Positions 11,052 to 21,027 of a stretch of DNA of 64,000 nt are shown one piece after another (within the stretch, counting starts at the first letter, position 1; each line of letters opens with the position of its first letter). Position numbers and translations under genes: made by a program. Where the stretch lies: positions 238,658 to 302,657 of the forward strand of contig KV908490.1 in NCBI GenBank assembly GCA_002005505.1. The letters run 5' to 3'. The notes beneath the pieces were generated by a model. It was given only the letters and a program-made list of their open reading frames with translations. It had not been told where the DNA came from and made no database searches. Origin of the DNA: Botryococcus braunii. Lineage: Eukaryota; Chlorophyta; Trebouxiophyceae.

Positions 11052-11746
11052 TGTTAGGTTATGGGCTTGGCGTATTCCTGTGTGGTGGCAGCACGGAGGG
11101 TGTTAGACCAGTGTCGGCTCTACTGTGTGAAGAGAAGTAGAGAAAGAGACACTGTCAATCAAGGACTGATTGGCAACGTGAGTGAAGCACCCGAAGTGCT
11201 GTGATAGTCCCAATCAAGTCTATTACAACATGCACTCTATCACTCTCGTAACAACGGAATTCAAACTACCCTAGTCTGTTCTCACTCAGTTGTGGGTGGT
11301 CTCATTGTCCGATGAATGGAAAGTCAAGCGCATACACCTAACATAATAAACTAAAAGCATTCAGAGTCTCAAACAAGCTATCCTAACTCCGCACACATTA
11401 CCTGTGTGGTGGCAGCACGGAGGGTGTTAGACCAGTGTCGGCTCTACTGTGTGAAGAGAAGTAGAGAAAGAGACACTGTCAATCAAGGACTGATTGGCAA
11501 CGTGAGTGAAGCACCCGAAGTGCTGTGATAGTCCCAATCAAGTGCCTTGCCTTGCTGCGCAGCCACCACTACCTTCTTGCAACAAACGTGTGTGTAACTT
11601 GCGTTATTGCTATCCACATTCAAATGTACATAACCTAGTGCTGAGTCACGTCTCGGCCCGATTTGTCTTGTATTATTATCTCTGGCGGAATTGCCAATAT
11701 TACTCCTGTGAGGGAAAGGCACTAAATATTATTATCTATTACAACA
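11052..11746 (-). repeat. Copia A 5' LTR, long form
   Basis: 695 bp, the same length as the left LTR of copia H. It carries a tandem 324-bp period: the block CTGTGTGGTGGCAG...CAATCAAGT occurs at about 11077-11219 and again at about 11401-11541. Between them is the LTR terminus CTATTACAACA followed by about 170 bp of unrelated sequence. The short partner LTR looks like a deletion between these repeats. Confidence 0.93.
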
Positions 11747-11751
11747 GAAAG

Positions 11752-12169
11752 GTTGCCCAACCTGTGCAGTGGAAAAACAGTGGGTCAGGAAGAGAAGCGT
11801 GAATAGAGAAGAGAAGGGTATACAATACGTATACCGACGCAAAAAGTACAGGCTACAACCACCAGCAATCCCAACCCTTCCCAGTCTGACACACCGAGTA
11901 CGATACGACTTACAAACACACACAGAAGACCGCGAATACGCATGCGCGTGCAGACAGAGACACACAAACTTGGATACATGTACAGCGTGTGGGCAAAATG
12001 GAAAGGTTGCCCAACCTGTGCAGTGGAAAAACAGTGGGTCAGGAAGAAAAAGCGTGAATAGACAAGAGAAGTGTATACAATACGTATACCAAAGTAAAAA
12101 GTACAGGCTACAACCACCAGCAATCCCAACCCTTCCCAGTCTGAAACAGAGTAGGATACGACTTCGAAG
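11752..12169. repeat. 254-bp tandem unit, copies R2 and R3
   Basis: R2 (11752-12005) and the truncated R3 (12006 to about 12169) share GTTGCCCAACCTGTGCAGTGG and the following block with R1. Their minus-strand open frames follow from the repeat and are not evidence of coding. Confidence 0.85.
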
Positions 12170-12208
12170 CGGCAGAGGTTGCACGTAAGAAAGACATACC
12201 CACCCCCC

Positions 12209-12365
<157 letters not shown>

Positions 12366-12500
12366 GAAACATGAGTATGCACAGACCGTGCGGGCAGCAT
12401 GGGGTTGGGCATCTGCAGAAACAGGGGCAACGAACACACAGCACAAGAATACAGGCCACACAGATTATGGGGAAACACAAGGGGGAGGAAGGGGGCAGAC

Positions 12501-12614
12501 CCGCAGGACGAGGGTGGCAATCACGGTGCTTTCGAAGCCTTCGCGCCCTTGCCAGGGGAAGCACGCAAGCGCTTGGAGGCGCGAGCAGTGGCGACTGACT
12601 TCTTACTACAGAAC
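12501..12614 (-). CDS. Candidate upstream exon 5 of the HUH gene
   Basis: Minus strand: acceptor CCTTGCAG, then an exon starting GTTCTG at 12614. The frame needed by the other exons stays open and encodes a basic stretch containing ARARRLRKHRD. Two possible donors, CGG/GTCTGC at 12501/12500 and ACC/GTGATT 24 bp earlier, both keep the same phase; neither is a strong consensus, so the exon end is uncertain. The assignment rests on phase and acceptor only. Confidence 0.3.
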
Positions 12615-12756
12615 CTGCAAGGACACAAGGAGAAAAAAATAAGGTATTGCATAAACAACTAAGAGGTGTGGGGGAAAACAGAAATTCCAAGGGGAGGGAG
12701 AAGACAACACGAACATTGAGATGAACCCGATGTGCATGACAAAAGGAGTCACAAAC

Positions 12757-12834
12757 CTGGCTGGCACGGGGATGACATACGCCTCTGTCTGCTCCTTGTT
12801 GACCGCCAAACTGGGGAGGGCGATGTCTGATACC
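12757..12834 (-). CDS. Candidate upstream exon 4 of the HUH gene
   Basis: A 78-nt interval on the minus strand flanked by CTGTGCAG and by CAG/GTTTGT. Its length is a multiple of three and it keeps phase 1, reading an Arg/Ser-rich segment in the phase of the other exons. A second frame is also open, so coding identity is not proven. Confidence 0.35.
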
Positions 12835-13346
12835 CTGCACAGCAGTGAAAGTGGAATATTATACAAAAGAAGGAAGAGTGAGGTTGGCCTACTAGATGCC
12901 TCAGACTGCAGGACAGTTTATCCTCCACACTCTACCTGGACGAAAGGGTGGGTTGCAGGACAGAGGCAGCAGTGCCGTAATCCTTCAAAGGCGTAAACAG
13001 AGGGAAATCCTGAATTAACGAGATGCACGAGCCGCAAAGGTCCCTGGCAGGACTGGCCGGAAGACAAGACACGCAACCCAAACGGCCTGCACACAATGGG
13101 CATAGAGGGTAGCAGTGGGTACAGGTAACAAAACACAGAAACAAGCGGGCAAACGACAGTAGAAAACGACAGCAGAAAACGACAGCAGAAACGACGCACT
13201 ACCGGTTGGGGCAGTGCAGGATACTGGAAGACGCATTGAATTCCTGGTTGTAAAAGGACCACAACCCCCGTCCACAGGAAAGTCCGAAACTGAAAAACGT
13301 AGAAACCAACAGACGACAACATGCACGGTACATCCTATCGGCACAC

Positions 13347-13566
13347 CTGGTGTCCGAGGCAGCCCTGAAGGCTTATCCATATCCTCAGCGGCAAGCGCAC
13401 CTGCAAGAAAGGAAAGCTCCAGAAACAGCATGAGAGAACTGGCCATAAAATTCCTCGCTACACGACATCTTTAAGAACAGGCGACAACACAGCGGTCAAG
13501 GCCAAGGCACACCTGGTGTACCAAGCTGCCCTGCAGGCTTATCCATATCCCGAGCGGCAGGCAAAC
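13347..13566 (-). CDS. Candidate duplicated 54-nt exons 2 and 3 of the HUH gene
   Basis: Two 54-nt intervals, 13566-13513 and 13400-13347, lie in a 166-bp tandem duplication. Each is bounded by a pyrimidine tract plus TTTTAG or TTGCAG and by CCAG/GTGTGCC. Both keep phase 1 and encode similar peptides containing AARDMDKPAG and AAEDMDKPSG. Differences between the copies are compatible with a conserved reading frame, which is the best coding evidence among the small exons. The following intron sequence is duplicated as well. Confidence 0.4.
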
Positions 13567-13654
13567 CTAAAAGAAAGGAACCATCGACAAACAGCATGAG
13601 AAGATCCGGACATAAAATTCGCAACACGAGATCATGAAGAACAGGCGACAACAG

Positions 13655-14355
13655 TGTTGAGTAGTGAACATACATTATAGAATGCCTTGTGCTTTAGATG
13701 ATCTTCAAATGTACATTATTAGGATACGGGTCCACTATCCACATAAGGTACCTCAAGACACGTTCGGAGGAGGTCTATTTCGAACATAAGGTACAATCTG
13801 ATTTAGATTACGCGTTAGAGTGAAAGGACTATTAAAGCTGCGATCACCGCATAGTCGAGCAACTGGTTTGGAAAGATACTGGGCACATAAGGATGCTAGT
13901 CTTGTTCATGCAGTTGCATGTGTCTAAAGAGCAGACAGTCGTCAAGGACTGTAGCTGGCGAGGCACGAACTTACGACCTGTCTGCTTGCTTACAGGTGCG
14001 GTGACGCAGGGTGTGTATTGGTAATGTGTTCATGTTTGATTGCTTGTTTGTAAGTGAACCATCTTAGTGGACAATCAAGTCTCCCAAACAGCTAAGGGAC
14101 GGAGTCTTGATTGAGTATAGGAAGGTACTTGCTTTCAGCCGTCAGGAGCTTATCCGTGTGTAGTTGCTCATTGACAGATCAACATGTAACGGAACTGGTT
14201 TGGAAAGATACTGGGCACATAAGGATGCCAGTCTTGTTCATGCAGTTGCATGTGTCTAAAGAGCAGACAGTCGTCAAGGACTGTAGCTGGAGAGGCACGA
14301 ACTTACGACCTGTCTGCTTGCTTACAGGATACGCCACTGCCCATAACCTTTTACA
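13655..14355 (+). repeat. Copia B 5' LTR
   Basis: 701 bp, TGTTGAG...CCTTTTACA. A 137-bp subunit starting AACTGGTTTGG occurs twice inside it (about 13860-13996 and 14193-14329). Confidence 0.95.
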
Positions 14356-14368
14356 GGTTATGGGCCCA
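14356..14368 (+). other. Primer-binding site, half tRNA-iMet type (copia B)
   Basis: GGTTATGGGCCCA immediately follows the LTR. GCCCATAACC at 14339-14348 is its inverted copy with a seven-base loop between, so LTR end and primer site can fold into a hairpin. Confidence 0.85.
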
Positions 14369-14769
14369 CTCCCTTCCAGCTGAGCCAAGGGCAGACAGGA
14401 GTGCATGGCATCATCGGATGCATCTGTACTGGGTTTTCCACGGACTCGCCTGACGGCAAGAAGAAGTAAAAAAGGAACAACTGGATATTCACTCAGAAGG
14501 CCTACCGACAGAGTCTTCAATATCTTGGGAAGTTTTTTTTTTCGTGAAGTGACCTGAGATTATCACCCGTCGTCGTTGTCGTGAGACCGTCAGTAGGTCC
14601 GGGTGGGCAAGCAATTGAATTGCTGAAGAATATTTTGCATATCTTGCATATTAAGGGTACATGCTAGACCTCGAAAGGGTGGAATACTTGAAAGTGCTGT
14701 GGTGTACTTCGGAAGGGTATACTTAAACCAGCTATGTCAGGCTGAACGCTGTGAGAGCAAGTGAAGTGT

Positions 14770-17700
14770 ATGACCAGACCTCAAACTCGTTCCCAAAGCA
14801 AGGTTTCTGAAAGTAATTCCAGCAGTACAGAGACTATGGCAACACCAGCAGGAGGCAGCACGGCCTCCTCAGGAGCTGGACAGTCAGGACAGACCACTGG
14901 AGGCACTGCAGCGAGCTCGTATGCATACACGATGAACTCCTCCAATCCCAAGATGTCTACACAGCTGAAGGCTGATCGCACAAATTTCAGGGCCTGGCGT
15001 GAAGAGCTGGAGTCCTGCGCAATGCAAAAAGGAGCAATGGGAGCGCTGGAGACAGCTATGCCTAAGACCGCAGAGAACGCAGCAGTAAAACATTTCATTT
15101 TGCAGTCTGTCCCGTCCATGTGGCACGACGAAGTCAAACATCGGGGGAGCGCTTTTGACTTCATTCAGTGGATGGCAGACCGCTGCACTGGAGGGAAGGA
15201 CAGGGAAATCAACGAGAAGTGGATCAAGGGGCTCAAACGGGGCATGGTAAAGGGAGAGACAGTGCAAGAATGGTGCCACCGAGTCATCAGTATTGCCGCC
15301 TCCCTGGAGGCCAATAACCATCAGCTGAGCGACCGCCAGATCTGCAGGTATATGTATAAGGGACTACCTGCAGTCTTGCAGAACGACGCTTGGGCAATTA
15401 CCTCCGCCAAGTCAGACCCCTACAACATGCTGGAGACGATCCTCACTGCCATTGAGAACTTGGAGTACCAGGATATCCCGCTGGCAGAGTCAGTGCAAGT
15501 CACAGCATCAGCTGCAGCAGTTATGGCAGCAGCAGCAGCAGCCGTGCCAGCTCAGGGTGGAATACCTGGGCCTCCCCAAGGCGCTGGAGCTGCACCGGGC
15601 GCTGGAACAGCACCAGGAGTGGGAGCTGGAGCACCTGCTGATGGTCAGGGCCCCCATGGCCCTTCAGCTCACAACGCTGGAGGCAGGGGGCGAGGGTCTG
15701 GACGTGGCAGGAGGCCAAAGGAGGAACTGGCGTGTCGCTTCTGCAACGAGACGGGACATTTCTGGAGGGAGTGCCTGGAACTGAAGAGGCTGCAAGCTCT
15801 ACGTGGCACAATGCAAGCTGCAAGTGCGGGCCCAGCTGCGTGGTGGGGCACTGGAGCTCCTCAGCAACAAGCCAGCTGGTGGGATGCTGGCCAGTCCAGA
15901 GGAGGCCCTCCCGTGGCACCCTCACATGCTCCTGGATCTGTGTCCACTATCTTCCCCTTCTTCCCAGGCTGGCATCTCCCACCACCACCTCCTCCAGGTG
16001 CTGGTGAGCCTATGTTCGTTTCGTTGAATGTGCTTACCCCTACGTCTCATGGGGCTTTCAGTACCTCGTGGCTGATAGATAGTGGTGCATCGGTGCACCT
16101 TGTAAATGATCTGTCTTTACTACACAACCCAGTCCTGCATGCCCAACCCCTCCCTCTTCATTTGGCCACTTCTGACGCCAAAGGAGGGATAGTTGCAACT
16201 GGGTCTGTGTGTCTGGTCAATGCCAGACAAGAGATGTTTTGGCTGCATAATGTGCAGTGTGTGCCCACTGCACACACTAATCTGATTTCTGTCACAGGAG
16301 CCATTCAGGATGGAGCATCATTCCTCACTGACAGTGCAGGTGGGTACACGACCATGAAAGGCCCAGCAGGCTGGTCTGGCAAGATAGCCAGAGAGCGAGG
16401 GCTGTTTTTTTTAGAATGGGTGTGTCCCGTCAAGAGCCAGCATGATGCGTAGCCACAGTCCAGTCCTCATGTTGCCTCGTATCATGCCAGGAAAGGGCAC
16501 GTGTGTACAGATCGACTACTGTGGCATGCAAGGTTGGGGCATCCTGGGGTTAAGAGTATGACAAGGTTGGACAACGAAGACCTGGTCACTGGGATCAATG
16601 TGTCCCTTGCTCCATGCTCAGAGTGTTCTCCCCAGTGTGAGTCATGTATACAAGGGAAACATTCTCGCCCCCCCTTTCCAGCTTCCTCTAGGCCTGCAGA
16701 GAGTGTTTTAGATAGAGTGCATGTGGACACTGTGGGTCCCATTTCACCAGCTGCAATCACAGGAGAGCGTTTTTGGGTTACTGTTGTTGATGAAAAATCC
16801 CATCTGATAGCCTCATTGGCAGTGAAGTCGAAAGAAGCCATTCCCAAGGCCCTCATTGAGCTCTTGAAGTACTGGCAGACATTTCATGAGAAAGTGGTGA
16901 AGTGTGTGAGATCTGACAGAGGGACAGAATTTCTGAATCAGCAGTTCAAAGAATTTTGTGCTCAGCAGGGCACTAAAATGGAGACCTCAGCTCCATCCAC
17001 GCCTCAGCAAAATGGACTTGCTGAGCGCATGAATCGGACTCTGAAGGAGCGCACAAGGACCTTGTTGGTGCACGCTGCAGCAGACCCTTCCTTGTGGAAG
17101 GAGGCACTGGAGTCTGCCACCCTGCTGTACAACGTGGGCCCCACCACAGGCAGGCCTCTGACCCCTACTGAGATGTTCTATGGGGTAAAGCCTGATGTTG
17201 CTTCCTTGCGCACATGGGGCTGTGTGGCACATGTTCACATTCCCCCAGGTCAGCGGTCTGTATTTGGACCAAAGACCATTCCAGGCATGTTCACTGGGTA
17301 TTGCCCACAGTCCAAGGCCTATCGAGTGTACGTAGGCAATGGTGTATGGAAACAGAGCAGGGATGTTACATTCCTTGAGCATTTGAGAGGAGGGGAGAGA
17401 GTGGGTATGTCTAAGGTGCAACCTGGATCCTCTCAATGGCTCTCAGGAGCGTCCTCGCAGGGCAGGGGAGGCAATTCCAATGTCCCCAGCTCACCAACAG
17501 CCATTCCCGTGAATTTTTGGGAAGCAGAGGATGACCCAGTGGTGGAGTGCAAGCCCACTGGATCTCCTGCTACCACTGCCAGCTCTCCAGAGGATCACAG
17601 CAGGCTGAGGAGCTCAGTCGGACCTATGGCTGGAGCCCCCAGCAGCCAGGATGGTTCCCCTTCCACTTCAGAGACATCACAGCAGTCATGGTCAGTGCTG

Positions 17701-18180
17701 GGCCATCTTCAAAATTTAGCTCGGGGGGGTGCTAAAACGCACTCGCAGCTGGACAAACTGCAGAAGATGCAGGAGGGGGTCAGGTTCCAGGGGAAGTCTC
17801 AACATAGACTTCCCCCAGGAACCACCCTCACAAGGGATCAGCGTTATGAACAGCGCCAGGCTAGGAGGGACTCAGGGGTCCCCATGCATGACCCTGGCTC
17901 AGGCCAGGTACTTGTGAGTGAGCCACCCTTGGTAGGTCTCCCTGATTTGCAGAGGCAGGTTGAGACAGGGGAGGCTATGCTTGGAGAAGATGTTAGCGAG
18001 AAGAGTAGTGGGCTAGAAGTGCCAGCAGCAGGGGAAGCACGTAGTCAAGTTGAGCTGGGAACCAGTCATGCTTATGGGGTGCAGCCTGACACAGTAGGCG
18101 CAGCTCAGGAAAGTCAGAGTAGTGTACCTAGGTCTGAGTCCAGGAGAGAGAGAGAGAGCTGCTGCTTCCACCTGCATTGA
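14770..18180 (+). pseudogene. Copia B gag, protease and integrase
   Basis: The first ATG of the frame is at 14770. The gag domain is followed by an Ala/Gly/Pro-rich hinge, an RGRGSGRGRR basic patch, zinc knuckle CRFCNETGHFWREC and protease WLIDSGASVHLVND. An in-frame TAG at 16450-16452 separates this from integrase (HARLGHPG, CSECSPQCESC, VDTVGPISP, SDRGTEF and GLAERMNR giving D, D, E). After integrase comes a linker ending in a GA-rich tract (RRERES), where the frame terminates at 18180. In copia D the homologous linker continues into RT. Apart from the nonsense codon the frame is clean, fitting a young copy. Confidence 0.93.
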
Positions 18181-18198
18181 GAAAGGTGAGAGATTGTA

Positions 18199-19164
18199 AT
18201 GGTGGAGCGCATGAGTCTGACAGTTCAAGAGATTGAGTGGGGGAAAGAGTTGTTGAAGAAGGACTTCACCATCCATGATTTGGGAGAGGTGAATGATTTC
18301 CTGGGGTGTCAGGTCCTACGCAATAGAGTTCAGAGCACTATTTCCATGAGTTGCACTCCCAAGATTGATGCTCTTGTGGAAAAGTTTGGTGTTGCTGATG
18401 ATGGGCGTGTGGTTGATACCCCCATGTCCAAGGACTTCGTGGCTAGCAGCAGACCCGAGTCCTCAGATGGTTTATCACATGGGGCAGGTACCCCACTGCC
18501 ACCTGGTCAAAGGTACTGTGAGTTGATTGGATCGTTGCTATATATTGCCAATACGACCCGGCCTGACATTTCTCAGGCTGTTGGAGTGTTGTCAAGGGAA
18601 TGACACCCACTACCTCACACTGGAATGAGGCCATTCGAGTGCTGAAGTACTTGAGAGATACGAGAGAATTAGCTCTTACTCTGGGTGGAAAGGGGCCTGA
18701 GCTAGAAGGCTATGTTGATGCCGACTATGCTGGGGACCTGGACCACAGGTATTCCACCACTGGCTATGTTCTATCAGTCTATGGTAGTGCCGTGGTTTGG
18801 GGAAGCAAGAAGCAGAGCTCAGTTGCTAACTGTGCAAGCCGAGTTTATGGCAGCCGGCCATATTGTGAAGGAAGCCAACTGGCTTAGGGGCTTCTTGGAA
18901 GATATTGGAGCTGCACCTTGGAGAGTCAAAATTTTCTGTGACAACCAAGGATGCATTTCCAATTTACGGAACCCCCTTTATTCCAAATTCACAAAGCATG
19001 TTGCAGTAAGCTTCCACTATGCTAGGGAAGCTATGGCACTTGGGCAGGTAGATATCATCTATGTAGAATCTGCTCGAAATGTGGCTGACATTATGACCAA
19101 GCCACTTGCTAAGCCCGTGTTTGTTGGTCATCGTGATTCACTAGGTTTGAGAAGATACACATAA
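18199..19164 (+). pseudogene. Copia B RT-thumb and RNase H remnant
   Basis: Homologous to the last 60% of the copia D RT-RNase H frame (32601-34190). It enters at EIEWGKELLKKDFTIHDLGE, so the catalytic RT palm is absent. Two further frame breaks, near 18597 and 18835, split RNase H; the pieces VDADYAGDLDHR, CDNQGC and NVADIMTKPLAKP remain recognisable. The PPT GCAAGGGGAAG lies just before the 3' LTR. Confidence 0.93.
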
Positions 19165-19184
19165 AGCATGCAGGCAAGGGGAAG

Positions 19185-19885
19185 TGTTGAGTTGTGAACA
19201 TACATTATAGAATGCCTTGTGCTTTAGATGATCTTCAAATGTACATTATTAGGATACGGGTCCACTATCCACATAAGGTACCTCAAGACACGTTCGGAGG
19301 AGGTCTATTTCGAACATAAGGTACAATCTGATTTAGATTACGCGTTAGTGTGAAAGGACTATTAAAGCTGCGATCACCGCATAGTCGAGCAACTGGTTTG
19401 GAAAGATACTGGGCACATAAGGATGCCAGTCTTGTTCATGCAGTTGCATGTGTCTAAAGAGCAGACAGTCGTCAAGGACTGTAGCTGGAGAGGCACGAAC
19501 TTACGACCTGTCTTCTTGCTTACAGGTGCGGTGACGCAGGGTGTGTATTGGTAATGTGTTCATGTTTGATTGCTTGTTTGTAAGTGAACCATCTTAGTGG
19601 ACAATCAAGTCTCCCAAACAGCTAAGGGACGGAGTCTTGATTGAGTATAGGAAGGTACTTGCTTTCAGCCGTCAGGAGCTTATCCGTGTGTAGATGCTCA
19701 TTGACAGATCAACATGTAACGAAACTGGTTTGGAAAGATACTGGGCACATAAGGATGCCAGTCTTGTTCATGCAGTTGCATGTGTCTAAAGAGCAGACAG
19801 TCGTCAAGGACTGTAGCTGGAGAGGCACGAACTTACGACCTGTCTGCTTGCTTACAGGATACGCCACTGCCCATAACCTTTTACA
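19185..19885 (+). repeat. Copia B 3' LTR
   Basis: 701 bp, the same length as the 5' LTR, with differences at about seven positions (for example GTAGTG versus GTTGTG near the start). Confidence 0.95.
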
Positions 19886-19924
19886 AACAGAGCGGTAGAG
19901 GCCCAAGCACACGTGAGGGCGGAC

Positions 19925-19964
19925 CTGCAGAAAGAGGACGACCAACTTTTGGCGACGCCATGAC
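19925..19964 (-). CDS. Candidate first coding exon of the HUH gene
   Basis: Minus strand: acceptor CTTTTTGCAG, then GTC ATG starting the peptide MASPKVGRPLSA, with one leftover base before a CAG/GTCCGC donor. This phase is exactly the one required by the 54-, 54- and 78-nt candidate exons and by the HUH main exon. The donor is weak and there is no independent support. Confidence 0.3.
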
Positions 19965-20277
19965 CTGCAAAAAGAAAATGAAGAGGATAAAGTCGCAGGC
20001 AAGCAGCAAGCAAGAATGAAGACAGCAACCACGGAATGAGGTGCGTGCAGGCTTGTCGCTGCGGCATAGGGAACGCGGGGCTGGACAAGCCAACACGGCA
20101 AAGACACGGCACAGGACACGAGGCAGGACGCGGGCCTGGACCTGCAAAAACGACAAAATACACGGCACAAGACACGGGGCATGGAACGCTGAGAGCTCGA
20201 GAATTGAGGAGCGCCCAGAGCTCAGCGGTACATTCGTAAACCAAAAGGGTACTGCAGCTTGGAACGGATGCTTCCGA

Positions 20278-20439
20278 CATCGGGAGTACTATCGTGTTCC
20301 CTTGCCATAGGCCTTACGGAGTACCCGAAGGTGTCAGCATACCCCTCTAGGTAATTGGCCCTGGCCCAGGACATCTGCAGGGTTGACGCGCAGTGTGCTG
20401 GCGGGCAGGGATTACGCGCTCTTCCCTACAAATCTCCCA
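20278..20439 (-). repeat. Split direct repeat B2
   Basis: 162 bp, CATCGGGAGTACTATCG...ACAAATCTCCCA. It matches 20654-20815 at all but about one position and forms the 3' end of the element. Confidence 0.92.
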
Positions 20440-20454
20440 GGGCGGGTGGGCGGG

Positions 20455-20653
20455 TCAACAAATAAGTTTGCCAACCAACCCGGAGGTATGCTATCCTCCT
20501 TCAAATATTCAATGAAGGCTTTCAGCAATTTTTCTTTGTGTGCGAGCCTTCATTTCCTCGCCCTTGCTTGGCGCCGCAGTTCTAGAAGCTTACTGTCCAC
20601 CCTATCACGTGACCGTTCGTAGTGCCTTTACCCTGACGGTGCCGATGGGCTAG
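20455..20653 (-). repeat. Split direct repeat A2
   Basis: 199 bp, TCAACAAATAAG...GATGGGCTAG, apparently identical to A1 at 30074-30272. It directly abuts B1 at 20653/20654, giving the internal B1A2 joint expected of a circular-junction-derived repeat. Confidence 0.93.
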
Positions 20654-20815
20654 CATCGAGAGTACTATCGTGTTCCCTTGCCATAGGCCTTACGGAGTAC
20701 CCGAAGGTGTCAGCATACCCCTCTAGGTAATTGGCCCTGGCCCAGGACATCTGCAGGGTTGACGCGCAGTGTGCTGGCGGGCAGGGATTACGCGCTCTTC
20801 CCTACAAATCTCCCA
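20654..20815 (-). repeat. Split direct repeat B1
   Basis: 162-bp partner of B2. Beyond 20815 the sequence diverges from B2 and enters the tyrosine recombinase gene region. Confidence 0.92.
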
Positions 20816-21027
20816 AACATCCCAGGGACCCCAGTCTACTGGGCCATCTGCAAGATGGGTGCCCCACAGGGGCGCACCAAGCAGTTGTTCGAGACGCCCT
20901 GTGCAGCGTGGCCGGGTTCCCTTATGTGCAGCGTGCCTTACGTCAGAGCTTCATTAAACCCAGCTTGCCCCAGCGTCCCACTCCTCAGACAGCAGAGAAG
21001 AGACTGCATTAGCCACCTGTTCCGCAG

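Larger units (their letters stand above)
4649..11746 (-). mobile_element. Copia A, Ty1/copia LTR retrotransposon
   Basis: A complete minus-strand element with 5-bp target duplication GAAAG (4644-4648 and 11747-11751). LTRs begin TGTTG and end CTAACA in element sense. Coding order is small 5' ORF, gag, zinc knuckle, protease, integrase, RT, RNase H, which is the copia order. It interrupts a 254-bp tandem array. It is defective through a one-base deletion in gag near 10159 and a TAG nonsense codon at 6841-6843. Copia H (55670 onward) is a close sister copy with a different lesion. Confidence 0.95.
13655..19885 (+). mobile_element. Copia B, RT-deleted Ty1/copia element
   Basis: Plus-strand element with target duplication AACAG (13650-13654 and 19886-19890) and two 701-bp LTRs differing at about seven positions by eye. 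Internal order is primer-binding site, gag, knuckle, protease, integrase, then a deletion junction near 18229 that removes the RT fingers and palm including the YVDD box, then RT thumb and RNase H remnants. It belongs to the same family branch as copia D. It could only have moved with enzymes supplied in trans, or lost its RT after insertion. It sits within a candidate intron of the minus-strand HUH gene. Confidence 0.95.
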
